A DNA stretch of 14,697 nucleotides from Lachnospiraceae bacterium (GCA_900766575.1 CAAFVW010000151.1:1-14697); one strand, 5' to 3'; positions 1 to 7,714 are shown, numbered from the stretch's first letter. Program-made: numbers and translations. The notes: generated by a model from the sequence alone, not told the origin.

Positions 1-247
1 ATAGGTCAGAAAGGGATGAAAAACAACCTGAAAATGGCGAGAAACAGGGCAAAGCAGAAGTTAGTCGTGCAATTCTTTTTCTGAAGCGTGGCAGTAGAAG
101 TTACTAATGCAATCAACTCCGAAAAAATATTTCGAAATTTTTTGTAAGATTTTGTAGCGAATAGTCATGAATTATATAGAGGGTAAAGATTATATTAAAT
201 GCCCTTAAGTGTAGCATAATATTTCATGATGGAAAGGAGCAGGTTGA
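1..247. other. Left-edge non-coding stretch with direct and inverted repeats
   Basis: No credible complete gene is visible. One frame is open from base 3 to a stop at 105-107 and could be the tail of a gene cut by the window edge, but the peptide is hydrophilic and unrecognised. Two imperfect 18-base direct repeats lie exactly 40 bases apart (56-73 and 96-113; both begin AGAAGTTA and end TGCAAT, with three mismatches). An A/T-rich near-palindrome centred on TTTCGAAA covers 122-143. It could be a weak terminator, a curved upstream element or an operator. All of this sits just upstream of the promoter candidate for the secreted protein. Confidence 0.4.
152..180 (+). promoter_or_regulatory. Possible sigma-A promoter of the secreted protein gene
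   Basis: TTGTAG (152-157) is followed after 17 bases by TATAGA (175-180); TATATA at 173-178 is an alternative with a 15-base spacer. The surroundings are very AT-rich, so chance matches are likely. Position suits a roughly 60-base leader before the TTG start at 248. Confidence 0.35.
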
Positions 248-751
248 TTGAAAAAAGTTAGAACAAAAAAATGGAGTGTTAAGGCAGTTGCAACTTTGAT
301 GGCAATGATTTTTGCAATGTCAACCCCTTGCTTGAGAATTCAGGCGGAAGAACTTACGGAAAATGTAAAAGATAATACAGATTTGACGATGAATGTGGGA
401 AATGAAGGCTATTCAGCTGTACAGCCTTTGACCACAATGTCAGATTGCGAAATTGTTCTTGCATTTACGGTGGATGGTTTGAGAATGACTTTTTCAACTT
501 CGTCAGCAAAGATATCCTCTGTGATAGGTGTAAAAGATATTAAAGTACAACAAAAAATGTGGTATGGGTGGAAAACAGTATTCACTTCTGAAGGAGCAGA
601 GGATTATAACGAAGATATATTTATGTGTGAAGTAGACTACCCTGATGCCGTCAACGGTAAGACCTACCGTGTTACCTGTGTGCATTATGCAAATTACGAT
701 GTTTATGAAGAAGTAGAAAACGATACAGGATCTTTCAAATTCATCATTTGA
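248..751 (+). CDS. Secreted small protein of unknown function
   Basis: This 167-residue protein has a clear Sec-type signal peptide: a lysine/arginine-rich N-terminus, a hydrophobic core at about residues 13-24, and probable cleavage after the Ala of IQA near residue 33. The mature part is about 134 residues, acidic, with no transmembrane segment, and probably beta-rich. It has paired tryptophans in the stretch MWYGWKTV and a later KTYRVTC-VHYANYD stretch. The start is TTG at 248, placed 8 bases after a good GGAAAGGAG site; the nearby ATGs lead into frames that stop quickly. Composition is more AT-rich than the core genes downstream, and it stands alone with no terminator seen. The style recalls short secreted proteins of gut Clostridia annotated only as domains of unknown function (possibly the DUF6147 type, from memory and unverified). 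I assign no function. Confidence 0.7.
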   Translation: MKKVRTKKWSVKAVATLMAMIFAMSTPCLRIQAEELTENVKDNTDLTMNVGNEGYSAVQPLTTMSDCEIVLAFTVDGLRMTFSTSSAKISSVIGVKDIKVQQKMWYGWKTVFTSEGAEDYNEDIFMCEVDYPDAVNGKTYRVTCVHYANYDVYEEVENDTGSFKFII

Positions 752-1096
752 TGAAACAAAGAATCTAACACTACAGTAACCAATATAACTCAAAACATTG
801 CTACACGGATAAAACTGAATAATGTACCGGTTCCGGCAGGCACTATGTCCGGTCGGGCCGTCCTGGGGTGGGATACGAAAATAATGTATTGGAAAGTATG
901 CTAAGACCTGCATAAGGGTAACACGAAGGGAACAAAATATAACGCACTGTGTTTGTCATAGAGGGTGGGACAAAAATCTTCACGTGAAAGTATAAAGGGG
1001 AAATCTTTCAGAAAAGATATAGCTGAACGCCTTACAGCTAATGGACACTTGTGTCAGGGTTGACAAACAGCAGATTCAGAAAGAGAGATTAAGAGA
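752..1096. other. 345-base stretch without a credible gene
   Basis: Only short open frames exist here (for example 965-1063 and 1041-1127), without ribosome binding sites or recognisable products. Local dyads are present: TTTGTC/GACAAA (952-957 with 969-974), the 10-base palindrome TTCACGTGAA (979-988), and ATCTTT/AAAGAT around 1003-1018. It may be a gene remnant or a leader for the KTSC gene. No T-rich terminator is visible after the secreted protein. Confidence 0.4.
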
Positions 1097-1321
1097 ATGC
1101 AAAGGATACAATGGAGAAATCCTATGATTAAATCTGCTGGATATGATGCCCAGCAACAAATGCTGGAAATCGAATTCACAAGTGATGATCAGATATGGCA
1201 GTTTGATAATGTGCCGGAAGATATCTGGTATCACTTTCGGAGCCATCACCTTCCGGAATTCTTTTTCCATAATTTTATTATGGGACATTATCCAGAGAGA
1301 AAAATGCAGGAAATCGGGTAG
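1097..1321 (+). CDS. KTSC-domain small protein
   Basis: This 74-residue protein matches the KTSC domain, the small module also found at the C-terminus of some lysyl-tRNA synthetases. Recognisable parts are IKSAGYD (11-17), LEIEF (23-27), a hydrophobic-aromatic strand ending in NVPEDIW (38-44), and FFFHNFIMGHY (55-65). Standalone KTSC proteins are common in bacteria and have no settled role; nucleic-acid binding has been proposed. The ATG at 1097 gives a full-length domain. The ribosome binding site is weak (a purine-rich AAGAGAG stretch upstream), so expression may be low. No promoter is convincing; a TTGACA at 1060 has no usable -10. A terminator follows about 50 bases after the stop, so it is probably a single-gene unit. 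Confidence 0.7.
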   Translation: MQRIQWRNPMIKSAGYDAQQQMLEIEFTSDDQIWQFDNVPEDIWYHFRSHHLPEFFFHNFIMGHYPERKMQEIG

Positions 1322-1372
1322 GGAGCCCGGGCATACGGGGAATGCCAAAAGGGGAATATTGATATAAAAATC

Positions 1373-1412
1373 AAAAGCTGCGGAGATAAAAATATCTTCC
1401 GTGGCTTTTTTT
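1373..1412 (+). terminator. Rho-independent terminator after the KTSC gene
   Basis: AAAAGC at 1373 starts an imperfect stem (with G-U pairs and one bulge) that closes with GTGGCTTTT before a T run at 1406-1412. It separates the accessory-looking left end from the deacetylase promoter. Confidence 0.75.
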
Positions 1413-1454
1413 AATTTTCATGATTTTCAGATTCTAAACTTTTGCATAAATCTC

Positions 1455-1483
1455 TTTCCCAAAAAAGTGGAATATGCTATACT
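1455..1483 (+). promoter_or_regulatory. Extended -10 sigma-A promoter of the deacetylase gene
   Basis: TGCTATACT (1475-1483) is an extended -10 element with TATACT at 1478-1483. The -35 is poor (TTTCCC at 1455-1460), which is normal for extended -10 promoters. The transcript would begin near 1490, directly at an AAGTCTT/AAGACTT inverted repeat (1491-1497 with 1512-1518), so the mRNA may carry a 5'-terminal hairpin. Confidence 0.65.
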
Positions 1484-1549
1484 GTTACAGAAGTCTTGTC
1501 TGATGGAAGGTAAGACTTTCGAATTAGAAAGAGAGACGTTCATATATTC

Positions 1550-2509
1550 ATGGCAAGAAAACTTCAACAGATATCGCCGGAGGGATGGCGAGAAGGCGTG
1601 CAGCGGTTGAAGAAGATGATCGTGGGTATCGCAGTGGTGGGATTATTGCTTCTGATCCTATGCTGTACGTATCTGATCTACAGGCTGCATACCATTAACG
1701 GAACATTGGCGGATCTGGAGCAGAGGCTGGAAGACCTGGACAGCAGAAATCAGGAGTTACAGACGTTATTGCAGCAGCTGGGAGAACAGGAAGCGGCAAC
1801 ATCGGCACAGGTATCGCAGATGCAGGAGAATTCGTCGGGCAGCGAAGCTGCGGAATCGACAGCTGCAGATAAATCCGGACAGGAAAAGATTCATAAAGTG
1901 TATCTGACTTTTGACGATGGTCCCAGTATTTATACAAATGAGATATTGGATATTCTGGATCAATATCAGGTGAAAGCCACCTTTTTCGTAGTAGGGAAGG
2001 ATGGCAGTAATGCAGAAGAGGCCCTGCAGCGGATCGTAGATGACGGTCACACGCTTGGAATGCATTCTTACAGCCACAAGTACAAGGAACTGTATGAATC
2101 AATGGACAGTTTTACGGAAGATTTTGCGCAGATCCGGAATTTTATTTACCAGGCAACCGGTACGGAGAGCGTTTGTTATCGTTTCCCTGGAGGAAGCTCC
2201 AATACGGTCAGTGAAGTCGATATGCATGATTTTATTGATTATCTGGAGAGCCAGGGAGTAGAATACTATGACTGGAATGTGGATTCCGGAGATGGTGGGA
2301 GCAGGAAGCTGTCTGCGGATACATTGATAGAGAATTGCACGCAGGATATTGATACCAGGGACACATCTATTGTATTGCTGCATGATTCAGCGGAGAAACC
2401 GACGACGGTCGAGGCTTTGCCGGAGATCATAGAGAATATTCTGGCCAGGCCGGATACGGTGATTCTGCCGATTACAGAGAATACCAGACCGGTTCATCAT
2501 ATAGAGTAG
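1550..2509 (+). CDS. Membrane-anchored polysaccharide deacetylase (NodB/CE4 family)
   Basis: This 319-residue protein likely removes acetyl groups from peptidoglycan or another cell-envelope glycan outside the membrane. Residues 1-22 are basic and cytoplasmic, 23-45 form one transmembrane anchor, and 50-80 look like a coiled coil. A Ser/Ala/Glu-rich linker (82-112) leads to a NodB domain (115-305). The CE4 motifs are all present: TFDDG (120-124, catalytic base and metal Asp), HSYSH (172-176, metal His pair), RFPGG (211-215), W242 in the DWN segment, and LLHD (276-279, catalytic His). It should therefore be an active metal-dependent enzyme. The ATG at 1550 has only a weak purine-rich site upstream, and M23 is a possible later start. 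It ends 73 bases before pyrH with no terminator between, so read-through into the core operon is likely. Confidence 0.9.
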   Translation: MARKLQQISPEGWREGVQRLKKMIVGIAVVGLLLLILCCTYLIYRLHTINGTLADLEQRLEDLDSRNQELQTLLQQLGEQEAATSAQVSQMQENSSGSEAAESTAADKSGQEKIHKVYLTFDDGPSIYTNEILDILDQYQVKATFFVVGKDGSNAEEALQRIVDDGHTLGMHSYSHKYKELYESMDSFTEDFAQIRNFIYQATGTESVCYRFPGGSSNTVSEVDMHDFIDYLESQGVEYYDWNVDSGDGGSRKLSADTLIENCTQDIDTRDTSIVLLHDSAEKPTTVEALPEIIENILARPDTVILPITENTRPVHHIE

Positions 2510-2582
2510 GTACGGGATGTGACCGCAGGCAATGTTTCGGAACAGGAGAATATAGAAGGGAAGAAAGAAGGAGCATAAGACA

Positions 2583-3278
2583 ATGAAAAGAATATTACTG
2601 AAGCTCAGTGGAGAAGCACTGGCAGGAGAGAAGAAGACAGGCTTTGATGAGGAGACTGTCAGAAAGGTAGCATTGCAGGTAAAAGAGCTGGTAGATGATG
2701 GCATCCAGGTAGGTATCGTTATTGGCGGCGGCAATTTCTGGAGAGGACGTTCCAGCGAAAATATTGATCGTACCAAGGCAGACCAGATCGGAATGTTAGC
2801 TACGGTTATGAACTGTATCTATGTCTCTGAGATTTTCCGTTCGGTGGGCATGATGACCAACATTCTGACCCCTTTTGAGTGTGGTTCCTTTACCAAGCTG
2901 TTTTCCAAGGACAGAGCAAATAAATATTTTGCAAAGGGAATGGTAGTGTTCTTTGCCGGTGGTACAGGACATCCGTATTTCTCAACCGATACCGGTGTTG
3001 TCCTTCGTGCCATTGAGGTGGAAGCAGATGTGATTCTGCTGGCAAAAGCAATCGACGGTGTCTACAATGCAGATCCTGCCAAGGATCCTATGGCGAAGAA
3101 ATACGATGAAGTATCCATTGATGAAGTCATTGCGAAGAATCTTCAGGTAGTGGATATGACCGCGTCCATTCTGGCCAGAGACAACAAGATACCCATGTGG
3201 GTCTTTGGCCTGAATGAAGAGAACAGCATCGTGAACACCCTGAAGGGAAAATTCAACGGAACGAAAGTAACAGTGTAA
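2583..3278 (+). CDS. pyrH: UMP kinase
   Basis: It phosphorylates UMP to UDP with ATP in pyrimidine nucleotide synthesis, as a cytosolic hexamer of the amino-acid-kinase fold. The 231-residue length is typical. Motifs are KLSGEAL (7-13), GGGNFWRG (48-55), a GMLATVMN segment (70-77), the phosphate/UMP loop GGTGHPYFSTDTGVV (126-140), and DGVYNADP (158-165). The usual loop reads GTGNPFFTTDTAA, so His130 and Gly-Val-Val replace the common Asn and Ala-Ala. The ATG at 2583 lies 9 bases after AAGGAG. It is followed by frr after 60 bases, the widespread pyrH-frr order, but rpsB and tsf, often upstream, are replaced here by the deacetylase. Confidence 0.97.
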   Translation: MKRILLKLSGEALAGEKKTGFDEETVRKVALQVKELVDDGIQVGIVIGGGNFWRGRSSENIDRTKADQIGMLATVMNCIYVSEIFRSVGMMTNILTPFECGSFTKLFSKDRANKYFAKGMVVFFAGGTGHPYFSTDTGVVLRAIEVEADVILLAKAIDGVYNADPAKDPMAKKYDEVSIDEVIAKNLQVVDMTASILARDNKIPMWVFGLNEENSIVNTLKGKFNGTKVTV

Positions 3279-3338
3279 CTTTTTATAACAAAATAATAAA
3301 TAATAAGAAAGGCGCAAAGCGCAGAAGAGAGGAAAACA

Positions 3339-3890
3339 ATGGACGCAAGAGTACAGGTATATAGTGACAAGATGCAGAAGGCATATGAATTTCTGGAGGC
3401 AGATTTTGCAGCCATCCGTGCAGGACGTGCGAATCCTCACGTACTGGATAAACTGAGAGTAGATTATTACGGAACCCCGACCCCGATTCAGCAGGTAGGT
3501 AACGTAACGGTTCCCGAAGCACGTATTATCCAGATCGCTCCCTGGGAGAAGTCTCTGATCAAAGAGATCGAGAAAGCAATCATGACTTCCGATATCGGAA
3601 TCAATCCTTCTAACGACGGCAGCGTGATCCGTCTGGTATTCCCGGAGCTTACCGAGGAGCGCAGAAAAGATCTGGTAAAAGAAGTGAAGAAGAAGGGTGA
3701 GGAAGGCAAGGTAGCTATCCGCAATATCCGCAGAGACGGCAACGATGCGTTCAAGAAGCTGGCAAAGACAGAAGTATCTGAGGATGAGATCAAAGGTCTG
3801 GAAGAGGATCTTCAGAAACTGACCGACAAGTATGTAAAGGATATTGATGCTCTGATCGACAGCAAATCCAAGGAGATTATGACGGTTTAA
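3339..3890 (+). CDS. frr: Ribosome recycling factor
   Basis: It splits post-termination ribosomes together with EF-G. The 183-residue length is normal (about 185). The family core is plain: FAAIRAGRANPHVLD near residues 23-37, then YYGTPTPIQQVGNVTVPEAR, which forms the beta domain, and a C-terminal long helix bundle rich in Lys/Glu (about 105-183) with KEVKKKGEEGKVAIRNIRRD. The ATG at 3339 follows an AGAGAGGA site. Codon use is biased to a few preferred codons, in keeping with high expression. A small GCGC-AAA-GCGC hairpin (3312-3322) lies between pyrH and this gene, without a T run, so it does not look like a terminator. uppS starts 14 bases after the stop. Confidence 0.98.
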   Translation: MDARVQVYSDKMQKAYEFLEADFAAIRAGRANPHVLDKLRVDYYGTPTPIQQVGNVTVPEARIIQIAPWEKSLIKEIEKAIMTSDIGINPSNDGSVIRLVFPELTEERRKDLVKEVKKKGEEGKVAIRNIRRDGNDAFKKLAKTEVSEDEIKGLEEDLQKLTDKYVKDIDALIDSKSKEIMTV

Positions 3891-3904
3891 GAAGGTTTAA
3901 AAGT

Positions 3905-4624
3905 ATGGAAGAAAATCTGAAAATCCCGAATCACGTAGCAATTATTCTGGACGGTAACGGCCGTTGGGCCAAAGCGAAAGGAATGCCCCGTAATTACGGG
4001 CATGTACAGGGAGCAAAGACGGTGGAAGTGATCTGTGAGGAGGCATACCGCATGGGAATCCAATACCTGACGGTATATGCATTTTCCACAGAGAACTGGA
4101 ACCGCCCACAGGATGAAGTGGATGCGTTGATGAAGCTGCTTCGCAATTATATGAAGACCTGTCTGAAGACGGCAGAGAAGAACCGTATGTGCGTCAGAGT
4201 CCTGGGAGATAAGACCAGACTGGATGAAGATATTCAGACACGGATCGCGGAACTGGAAGAGGCGACGAAGAATAATGACGGTCTGCATTTTCAGATCGCT
4301 ATCAATTACGGAGGCAGGGATGAAATCGTCCGTGCTGTGAAAAAGCTGTCCGCCAGGGTACAGAGCGGAGAAGTCGATCCGCAGACGATTACGGCAGATA
4401 CATTGGAAGGTTATCTGGATACCGCAGGAATACCGGATCCGGATCTGCTGATCCGTACCTGCAATGAACAGAGAATTTCCAATTTTCTGTTGTGGCAGCT
4501 GGCCTATACGGAATTTTATTTCACCCCGGTTCCCTGGCCGGATTTTACAAAAGAAGAATTGATCAAGGCTGTGGAAGCATATAATCATAGAGACAGAAGA
4601 TATGGCGGCCTGAAGGAGGAATAG
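3905..4624 (+). CDS. uppS: Undecaprenyl (polyprenyl) diphosphate synthase
   Basis: This cis-prenyltransferase adds isopentenyl-PP units to farnesyl-PP, giving the C55 lipid carrier for peptidoglycan. At 239 residues it has the family motifs in order: LDGNGRWA (15-22, with catalytic Asp16), GHVQGAKTV (32-40), YAFSTENW (58-65), AINYGGRDEI (132-141), DPDLLIRT (178-185), and QRISNFLLWQ (189-198). The substrate-binding segment reads RTCNEQRIS rather than the common RTSGE/RTGGE form; the Mg-binding Glu and the Arg/Ser of the motif are kept, so activity is expected. The start follows a short GAAGG site. The gene's end carries the GAAGGAGG site for cdsA, only 3 bases away, so the two are translationally coupled. 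Confidence 0.97.
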   Translation: MEENLKIPNHVAIILDGNGRWAKAKGMPRNYGHVQGAKTVEVICEEAYRMGIQYLTVYAFSTENWNRPQDEVDALMKLLRNYMKTCLKTAEKNRMCVRVLGDKTRLDEDIQTRIAELEEATKNNDGLHFQIAINYGGRDEIVRAVKKLSARVQSGEVDPQTITADTLEGYLDTAGIPDPDLLIRTCNEQRISNFLLWQLAYTEFYFTPVPWPDFTKEELIKAVEAYNHRDRRYGGLKEE

Positions 4625-4627
4625 CTT

Positions 4628-5455
4628 ATGTTTTGGACCCGTTTGCTCAGTGGCATTGTATTGCTTATCATTGCATTGGCTACGTTCAGCTTCGGCAACA
4701 TATTTCTGGCGGTGCCGTTGTGGCTGATTTCCCTGATCGCCTATAGAGAGCTGACCAAAGCTTTAAAATGCGCCACAGATGAGAAAAAGTGCAATGCCCT
4801 GGAAGGAATCGGTTTCGTGGGAGTGACGGCGTATTATGCAACACTGTTCTTTACCAGAGATCATACATTGTTGCTGATGTGTATTGTGGGACTGTTTATG
4901 GCAGAGATGTTCTGCTATGTGGCTCTGTTTCCGAAATATCAGGCCAGCCAGGTCATGGCAGCAGTATTTTCTTTCCTGTATGCACCGGTGCTGTTATCTT
5001 TCGTTTATCTGACCAGAGAATGTGAGAATGGAATCTATCTGGTATGGCTGATCCTGATCAGTTCCTGGGGATGCGATACCTGTGCATATGTGGTAGGCAA
5101 ATTGATCGGCAGAAAGCATATTTTCCCGGAGTTAAGTCCGCATAAATCTCTGGAGGGATGTATCGGCGGCGTCGCAGGAGCGGCTCTGATCGGTGGCTTG
5201 TATGCACGCTTCTTTGTGGAGACGGCATTTCCGGATCAGACGATCACCTGGATCATTGCGTTCATCTGCGCGGCAGGTGCGGTAATGAGCATGGTAGGGG
5301 ATCTGGCAGCTTCTGCTATCAAGAGGAATCATAATATCAAGGATTACGGCAAACTGATCCCCGGACACGGAGGTATCATGGATCGTTTTGACAGTATGAC
5401 GGTAACGGCGCCCATGACGTATTTCCTTAGCATCCTTATGATGGGACTTCGCTAG
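4628..5455 (+). CDS. cdsA: Phosphatidate cytidylyltransferase (CDP-diglyceride synthase)
   Basis: It makes CDP-diacylglycerol from phosphatidic acid and CTP, feeding all phospholipid synthesis. The 275-residue protein is an integral membrane protein with about seven to eight hydrophobic segments (for example 6-38, 64-76, 80-100, 108-128, 137-158, 178-195, 207-224, 260-274). The CDS family signature is complete at 229-255: S-x-x-K-R, KDYG, PGHGG and the closing D-R-x-D, which supply the metal and CTP site. GAAGGAGG, 4612-4619, inside the uppS 3' end, fixes the ATG at 4628. It belongs to the uppS-cdsA-dxr-rseP envelope cluster common in Firmicutes. Confidence 0.97.
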   Translation: MFWTRLLSGIVLLIIALATFSFGNIFLAVPLWLISLIAYRELTKALKCATDEKKCNALEGIGFVGVTAYYATLFFTRDHTLLLMCIVGLFMAEMFCYVALFPKYQASQVMAAVFSFLYAPVLLSFVYLTRECENGIYLVWLILISSWGCDTCAYVVGKLIGRKHIFPELSPHKSLEGCIGGVAGAALIGGLYARFFVETAFPDQTITWIIAFICAAGAVMSMVGDLAASAIKRNHNIKDYGKLIPGHGGIMDRFDSMTVTAPMTYFLSILMMGLR

Positions 5456-5482
5456 TGAAGGGAAAGATACGAGGATAAAAAC

Positions 5483-6637
5483 ATGAAAAAGATAGCAATT
5501 CTGGGGTCTACCGGTTCCATCGGAACCCAGACTCTGGAGGTCGTTCGCAATAATCCGGAGCTCAAGGTGGTAGCATTGGCAGCCGGGAAAAGCGTGGAAC
5601 AGATGGAGCAGCAGATCAGGGAATTCCACCCGCTGATCGCAGGTATGTGGAGCGAGGAAGCGGCAGCAGATCTGCGCAGCCGTGTGGCAGATCTTCCGGT
5701 GAAAGTGGTAGCAGGCATGGATGGTCTGCTGGAGATTGCAGCAATGCCGGAATCACAGGTATTAGTCACAGCGATTGTGGGAATGATTGGTATCAGACCG
5801 ACGATTGCGGCGATTGAGGCTGGGAAGGATATTGCACTGGCCAATAAAGAGACACTGGTAACAGCGGGACATATCATTATGCCATTAGCTGCCAGAATGG
5901 GTGTGAAAATTCTGCCGGTGGACAGTGAACACAGTGCGATTTTCCAGTCATTAAACGGCGAACCTGCCGGAAGAATTGAGAAGATACTGCTTACGGCATC
6001 CGGAGGACCTTTCCGCGGCAGGACCAGAGAGCAGTTACAGAATATTCAGGTAGAGGATGCCCTGAAGCATCCTAACTGGTCCATGGGCCGGAAAATTACC
6101 ATTGATTCTTCCACTCTGGTGAATAAGGGGCTGGAAGTCATGGAGGTAAAGTGGCTGTTCGGTGTGAATCTGGATCAGATTCAGGTCATCGTACATCCCC
6201 AGAGTATCATTCATTCCGCCGTACAGTATGTAGACGGTGCAGTGATTGCACAACTGGGAACACCGGATATGAAACTGCCGATCCAGTATGCGCTGTTTTA
6301 TCCGGACCGCCGCCCGATGTCAGGGAAACGGCTGGATTTCTACGAACTGGCACAGGTGACATTTGAAAAACCGGATATGGAGACGTTTTATGGATTGAAG
6401 CTTGCCTATGATGCGCAGCGCATTGGCGGAAGTATGCCTACGGTGTACAACGCAGCCAATGAGAAGGCGGTAGGATTGTTCCTGGATCGCAAGATTGCAT
6501 ATCTGCAGATCCCGGAGCTGATTCAGAAAGCCATGGAACAGCATAAGGTGATCGAAGATCCGAATGTGGATGAGATTCTGGAGACAGAGGCATCTGTCTA
6601 TGATTATATCGAAAAAGTGTATTCTGAGAGGCAATAA
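5483..6637 (+). CDS. dxr: 1-deoxy-D-xylulose 5-phosphate reductoisomerase
   Basis: It converts DXP to MEP with NADPH, the committed step of the non-mevalonate isoprenoid pathway whose product feeds uppS. At 384 residues it is full length. Visible parts are the NADPH loop GSTGSIG (8-14), ANKET (120-124), the metal-site segment PVDSEHSAIFQ (145-155, with Asp147 and Glu149), TASGGPFR (171-178), the HPNWSMGRKITIDSST stretch (196-211), NKGLEVMEV (214-222, with metal ligand Glu218), and HPQSIIHS (238-245). The C-terminal helical domain (about 310-384) is intact. The ATG at 5483 follows GAGG by 8 bases. Its stop TAA abuts the rseP ATG directly, indicating coupled translation. Confidence 0.98.
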   Translation: MKKIAILGSTGSIGTQTLEVVRNNPELKVVALAAGKSVEQMEQQIREFHPLIAGMWSEEAAADLRSRVADLPVKVVAGMDGLLEIAAMPESQVLVTAIVGMIGIRPTIAAIEAGKDIALANKETLVTAGHIIMPLAARMGVKILPVDSEHSAIFQSLNGEPAGRIEKILLTASGGPFRGRTREQLQNIQVEDALKHPNWSMGRKITIDSSTLVNKGLEVMEVKWLFGVNLDQIQVIVHPQSIIHSAVQYVDGAVIAQLGTPDMKLPIQYALFYPDRRPMSGKRLDFYELAQVTFEKPDMETFYGLKLAYDAQRIGGSMPTVYNAANEKAVGLFLDRKIAYLQIPELIQKAMEQHKVIEDPNVDEILETEASVYDYIEKVYSERQ

Positions 6638-7693
6638 ATGGTTACTTTGATCTTGTTTGTACTGATCTTTGGGGTGGTGGTGATCTCACATGAATTCGGA
6701 CATTTTCTGCTGGCAAAAGCCAACGGGATTCATGTGATAGAATTTTCTGTGGGCATGGGCCCGAATCTGTTTTCTGTTCAAAAAGGAGACACCAAATATT
6801 CCCTGAAGCTTCTTCCTATCGGGGGAGCCTGTATGTTCGAGGGTGAAGACGGTCTGAACGAGAAAGCAGATGGGGAAGATCACAGCGGATCTTTCCTGAA
6901 TGCCAACGTGTGGGCGAGAATTTCCACGGTACTGGCAGGCCCGGTCTTTAACTTTATTCTGGGCTTTATCATTGCCTTCATCATGGTGAATCTGATCGTG
7001 ATCCGTGATCCGGTAGCTACGGAGATCGTGGACGGCGGAGCTGCCCAGGAAGCGGGACTGGAAGCCGGGGACAGGATTTTGTCTCTGAATGGCAGTAAAA
7101 TACATCTTTATGAAGAAATACAGTTATTTACGCTGACTTACCGGGGCGGAGAAGTAACGGTGGAATATGAAAGAGATGGTGCCAGGGGAACGACGACACT
7201 GACTCCGAAGTATGATGAGAGCACAGGGCGTTATATGATCGGTATCAGTAATGCCGACTTTGTGAAGTTGTCCGGATTGGACTGCTTCCGCTATTCCTGG
7301 TATGAGATGCGTTATTGCGTGACAATGACATGGAAGAGCCTGGCGATGCTGGTACAGGGGCAGGTATCAAGACAGGATGTGGCCGGTCCGGTAGGCATTG
7401 CGGTGAATGTTGTAGGTAAGACCTACGAGAGTACCAGGGATTATGGTTGGCAGAATGTACTGGTGAATATGCTGAATATCACATTGATGCTTACGGTGAA
7501 TCTGGGAATCCTGAATCTTCTGCCGGTGCCGGCACTGGATGGCGGCAGACTGGTCTTTCTGATCTGGGAAGCCATCACACACAGACCGGTGCCTCCGGAA
7601 AAGGAGGGCATAGTACATTTCATCGGGCTGATGTTCTTCATGGTACTGATGGTGTTCCTGCTGTTCAATGATCTGGTAAATATTTTTGGTTAA
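6638..7693 (+). CDS. rseP: Site-2-type intramembrane zinc metalloprotease RseP/RasP
   Basis: It cleaves substrates inside the membrane, such as anti-sigma factors, remnant signal peptides or cell-division proteins in relatives. At 351 residues it has the zinc motif HEFGH (18-22) in the first transmembrane helix, GPVFNF (101-106) in the second, one PDZ domain (about 125-195, core AAQEAGLEAGDRILSLNG), and the last zinc ligand region NLLPVPALDGGR (293-304). A final hydrophobic helix covers 325-348. The start ATG directly follows the dxr stop, with a GAGAGG site inside dxr. In many relatives ispG and polC follow; here a strong terminator follows instead. Confidence 0.96.
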   Translation: MVTLILFVLIFGVVVISHEFGHFLLAKANGIHVIEFSVGMGPNLFSVQKGDTKYSLKLLPIGGACMFEGEDGLNEKADGEDHSGSFLNANVWARISTVLAGPVFNFILGFIIAFIMVNLIVIRDPVATEIVDGGAAQEAGLEAGDRILSLNGSKIHLYEEIQLFTLTYRGGEVTVEYERDGARGTTTLTPKYDESTGRYMIGISNADFVKLSGLDCFRYSWYEMRYCVTMTWKSLAMLVQGQVSRQDVAGPVGIAVNVVGKTYESTRDYGWQNVLVNMLNITLMLTVNLGILNLLPVPALDGGRLVFLIWEAITHRPVPPEKEGIVHFIGLMFFMVLMVFLLFNDLVNIFG

Positions 7694-7714
7694 CGTAATG
7701 TCGCGAAGGGGCGG

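Noticed and set aside
962..971. AGGGTGGGAC resembling the T-box antiterminator motif AGGGTGGNACCGCG
   Set aside because: The CGCG part, the specifier stem and the terminator are missing, and no aminoacyl-tRNA or amino acid gene follows.
1060..1065. Perfect TTGACA upstream of the KTSC gene as a -35 element
   Set aside because: No -10-like sequence lies 16-18 bases downstream, and the start would fall at the start codon.
965..1127. Short open frames (965-1063 from GTG; 1041-1127 from ATG) as small genes
   Set aside because: They have 28-32 codons, no ribosome binding site and no recognisable product.
3887..4588. Long antisense frames, including 3887-4588 and 7803-8558 on the minus strand
   Set aside because: They mirror well-supported genes on the + strand, have no ribosome site or family motifs, and have the Cys/His/Arg-rich look of antisense translation.
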